DNA of 64,000 nt, from contig NZ_JANADR010000001.1 in NCBI RefSeq assembly GCF_024199925.1, forward strand, positions 6,761,501-6,825,500, in the 5' to 3' direction. Positions within the stretch are counted from its first letter, which is position 1; each line of letters starts with the position of its first letter. The position numbers and the translations under genes were made by a program. The notes below the pieces were generated by a model. The model saw nothing but the letters and a program-made list of their open reading frames with translations. It had not been told where the DNA came from and did not search any database. This document shows, in pieces, positions 62,731 through 64,000 of the stretch. Source of the stretch: Bradyrhizobium sp. CCGUVB1N3 (GTDB lineage Bacteria > Pseudomonadota > Alphaproteobacteria > Rhizobiales > Xanthobacteraceae).

Positions 62731-62829
62731 GTCATTCCGGGGCGCGCGAAGCGCGAACCCCAATGCGCAATTGCGCATTGTGGAATCTCGAGATTCCGGG
62801 TCTGGTGCTGCGCACCGCCCCGGAATGAC
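62731..62829. repeat. GTCATTCCGG-bounded repeat with long perfect palindromes
   Basis: GTCATTCCGGGGC (62731) pairs with GCCCCGGAATGAC (ending 62829). It contains the perfect 20-bp palindrome at 62761-62780 (CAATGCGCAA and its complement) and GGAATCTCGAGATTCC at 62782-62797. Same family as 20587 and 28756. Confidence 0.88.
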
Positions 62830-62860
62830 GGAGTATGTGGAGCGCGCGTTCGTCACGACC

Positions 62861-63220
62861 TCACGTGCAAACCGCTTCGACATTGTTGCCGTCGGGGTCG
62901 ATCAGGAACGCCGCGTAGTAGGTCGGGCTGTAGTCCTTGCGCGGACCCGCGCCGCCATTGTCGCGTCCGCCGGACTTCAGGCCTTCGCTGTGGAATTTCT
63001 TCACGCCGTCATGGTCCTTGGCGCGGAAGGCGATATGAGCGCCGTCGGCCTTGCGTCCCTTGTTCAGATGCAGCCAGAGCGCCGGCTCGCCCTTGGGCCC
63101 GAAGCCGGCATAACCGTCGCCGCTCGAGCACAGCACATAGCCGAGGGGGCTGAGCACCGCGGTATAGAACCGCATGCTGGCGTCGAGGTCGGCAACGCGC
63201 AATCCGATGTGGTCATACAT
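62861..63220 (-). CDS. VOC-family (glyoxalase/bleomycin-resistance-like) protein
   Basis: A 119-aa protein with one vicinal-oxygen-chelate fold: YDHIGLRVADLDASMRFYTAVLSPLGY at the start, GAHIAFRAKDHDGVKKFHSEGLKSGG in the middle and YYAAFLIDPDGNNVEAVC at the end. The metal ligands His and Glu are at the usual places (DHIG, VEAV). The substrate is unknown. The ATG at 63220 has a GGAG site that includes the upstream in-frame ATG at 63232. It is 45 bp downstream of the AraC regulator and in the same direction, so it may be controlled by it. Confidence 0.9.
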   Translation of the reverse strand: MYDHIGLRVADLDASMRFYTAVLSPLGYVLCSSGDGYAGFGPKGEPALWLHLNKGRKADGAHIAFRAKDHDGVKKFHSEGLKSGGRDNGGAGPRKDYSPTYYAAFLIDPDGNNVEAVCT

Positions 63221-63277
63221 GATCGTCTCCATTCCAAAAGCGCACGCGTGGCGGCGCGCTGTCGGAGACGACCCTAC

Positions 63278-64000
63278 TCAGTTGAGGGCAAGCTGCTCTT
63301 GGAAAATCTTGCGCATCCCGCGCGCGGCCTGGCGAAACTTCGTCGGCGATACACCGGCGGCGCGATGGAAGGTGCGGACGAAGTTGGAGAGGTCGCCGAA
63401 ACCGACGTCATAGGCGATGTCGGTGACCGCGATGTCGTCATCGCTCAAGAGGCGCGCCGCGTGACGGAGCCGCGAGCGCACGAGATATTGATGCGGGGTG
63501 GCGCCGAGCACGCCGCTGAACAGGCGCAGGAAGTGGAACGGGCTAAGGCCCGCCTGCCGCGCGGCGTCGTCGAGGTCGATATCCTTTGCTGAATTCTTGT
63601 CGATCCACAGCGCGCTCTCCACCGCGCGGCGGCGGTCGCGCGCCGTCGGCGCGACCTGTTTGCGCACCTTGCCCGAGACCACCTCGACAAAGCGGCCCGC
63701 AAAAATCTGGCCGATCTCGTCGATGCCCAGATCGCTGTTGCCATCTGCTGCCGTCTGGGCCAGCTCGCCCAGCACCATCAACTCGGGCAGCGGCGGCGTG
63801 GCGCCGACCTGCCAGACTTCGCGCCGTCCGCCCAGCGCCTCGACGAGGTCCTCGCCGATGAAGAACGACAGGCACTCGTCGCCGCTGACGTGTTCGTGTG
63901 TGCAGGTGTATTCCTCGCCGGGATGGCCGACCAGCACCGAGCCCGCCACCAGCTCGAAGAAGCCGGCCCGGCAACGGCAGCCGAAGCTGCCTTCGCGGAC
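63278..64000 (-). CDS. AraC-family transcriptional regulator (5' part outside the window)
   Basis: The reading frame is open to the window end, so the true start is beyond 64000; at least 240 residues are present. The upstream part is a sensor region with [33 protein letters not shown], a cupin-like block with several Cys and His. The C-terminal ~100 residues carry the AraC double helix-turn-helix ([31 protein letters not shown] and [33 protein letters not shown]). It probably acts on the VOC gene downstream (45 bp after its stop). Confidence 0.88.
   Translation of the reverse strand, partial: VREGSFGCRCRAGFFELVAGSVLVGHPGEEYTCTHEHVSGDECLSFFIGEDLVEALGGRREVWQVGATPPLPELMVLGELAQTAADGNSDLGIDEIGQIFAGRFVEVVSGKVRKQVAPTARDRRRAVESALWIDKNSAKDIDLDDAARQAGLSPFHFLRLFSGVLGATPHQYLVRSRLRHAARLLSDDDIAVTDIAYDVGFGDLSNFVRTFHRAAGVSPTKFRQAARGMRKIFQEQLALN

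Overview
The window looks like chromosomal DNA of an alphaproteobacterium of the genus Bradyrhizobium. The evidence is the high GC content, a GcrA cell-cycle regulator, a SAM-II riboswitch before metZ, an acyl-homoserine-lactone synthase/LuxR pair very close to BjaI/BjaR, repeated Liv-type ABC importers, a box benzoyl-CoA cluster, and many palindromic intergenic repeats of the kind scattered through rhizobial genomes. Species is not determined. No tRNA, rRNA or CRISPR array was seen.

Layout. 0-5.5 kb: type I secretion ABC exporter and HlyD adaptor, a LuxR-type regulator with a degenerate receiver domain, and two small unknown genes. 5.5-14.1 kb (minus strand): a quinate/shikimate cluster consisting of a 3-dehydroshikimate dehydratase/HPPD-like fusion, a complete five-gene ABC importer, an NAD-type quinate/shikimate dehydrogenase and a LysR regulator. 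14.4-16.4 kb: quorum-sensing module bjaR-bjaI plus a 76-aa partner, with a structured leader in front of bjaI. 17-24.5 kb: a second Liv importer (HMGF, no binding protein), a 28-aa ORF, a glutamine-synthetase-like ligase, a phthalate-dioxygenase-type Rieske oxygenase and an IclR regulator. 25-26.2 kb: a DUF2961/GH172-like protein. 26.2-34.7 kb: aerobic benzoyl-CoA (box) genes boxR, benzoate-CoA ligase, alpha/beta hydrolase, DUF309, boxC, boxB and an SDR; boxA and boxD are not present. 34.8-35.9 kb: an IS110-family element whose 158-nt leader can be read as a bridge RNA. 36-40.4 kb: cell-envelope genes. 40.5-47.2 kb: phoR-pstSCAB-phoU-phoB with a Pho box before pstS. 47.3-52.7 kb: gcrA, argD-argF-hslO, a secreted unknown and apaG. 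52.9-55.9 kb: opgC with two SGNH-hydrolase paralogues. 56-58.6 kb: metZ under a SAM-II riboswitch, divergent from a double-length dCTP deaminase. 58.8-64 kb: unknown gene, MATE exporter, Met/Gly-rich secreted protein, SRPBCC and VOC proteins, and an AraC regulator cut by the window edge.

Taken together, this is a soil bacterium's aromatic-acid segment: quinate/shikimate to protocatechuate, benzoate through the box epoxide route, and an unassigned amine/aromatic system. It is interleaved with phosphate-starvation, arginine and methionine housekeeping genes. The most informative single observation is the IS110 element. It sits in one arm of an inverted repeat, so the intact other arm gives the pre-insertion sequence to the base, and the putative bridge-RNA loops match both the target and the element ends.
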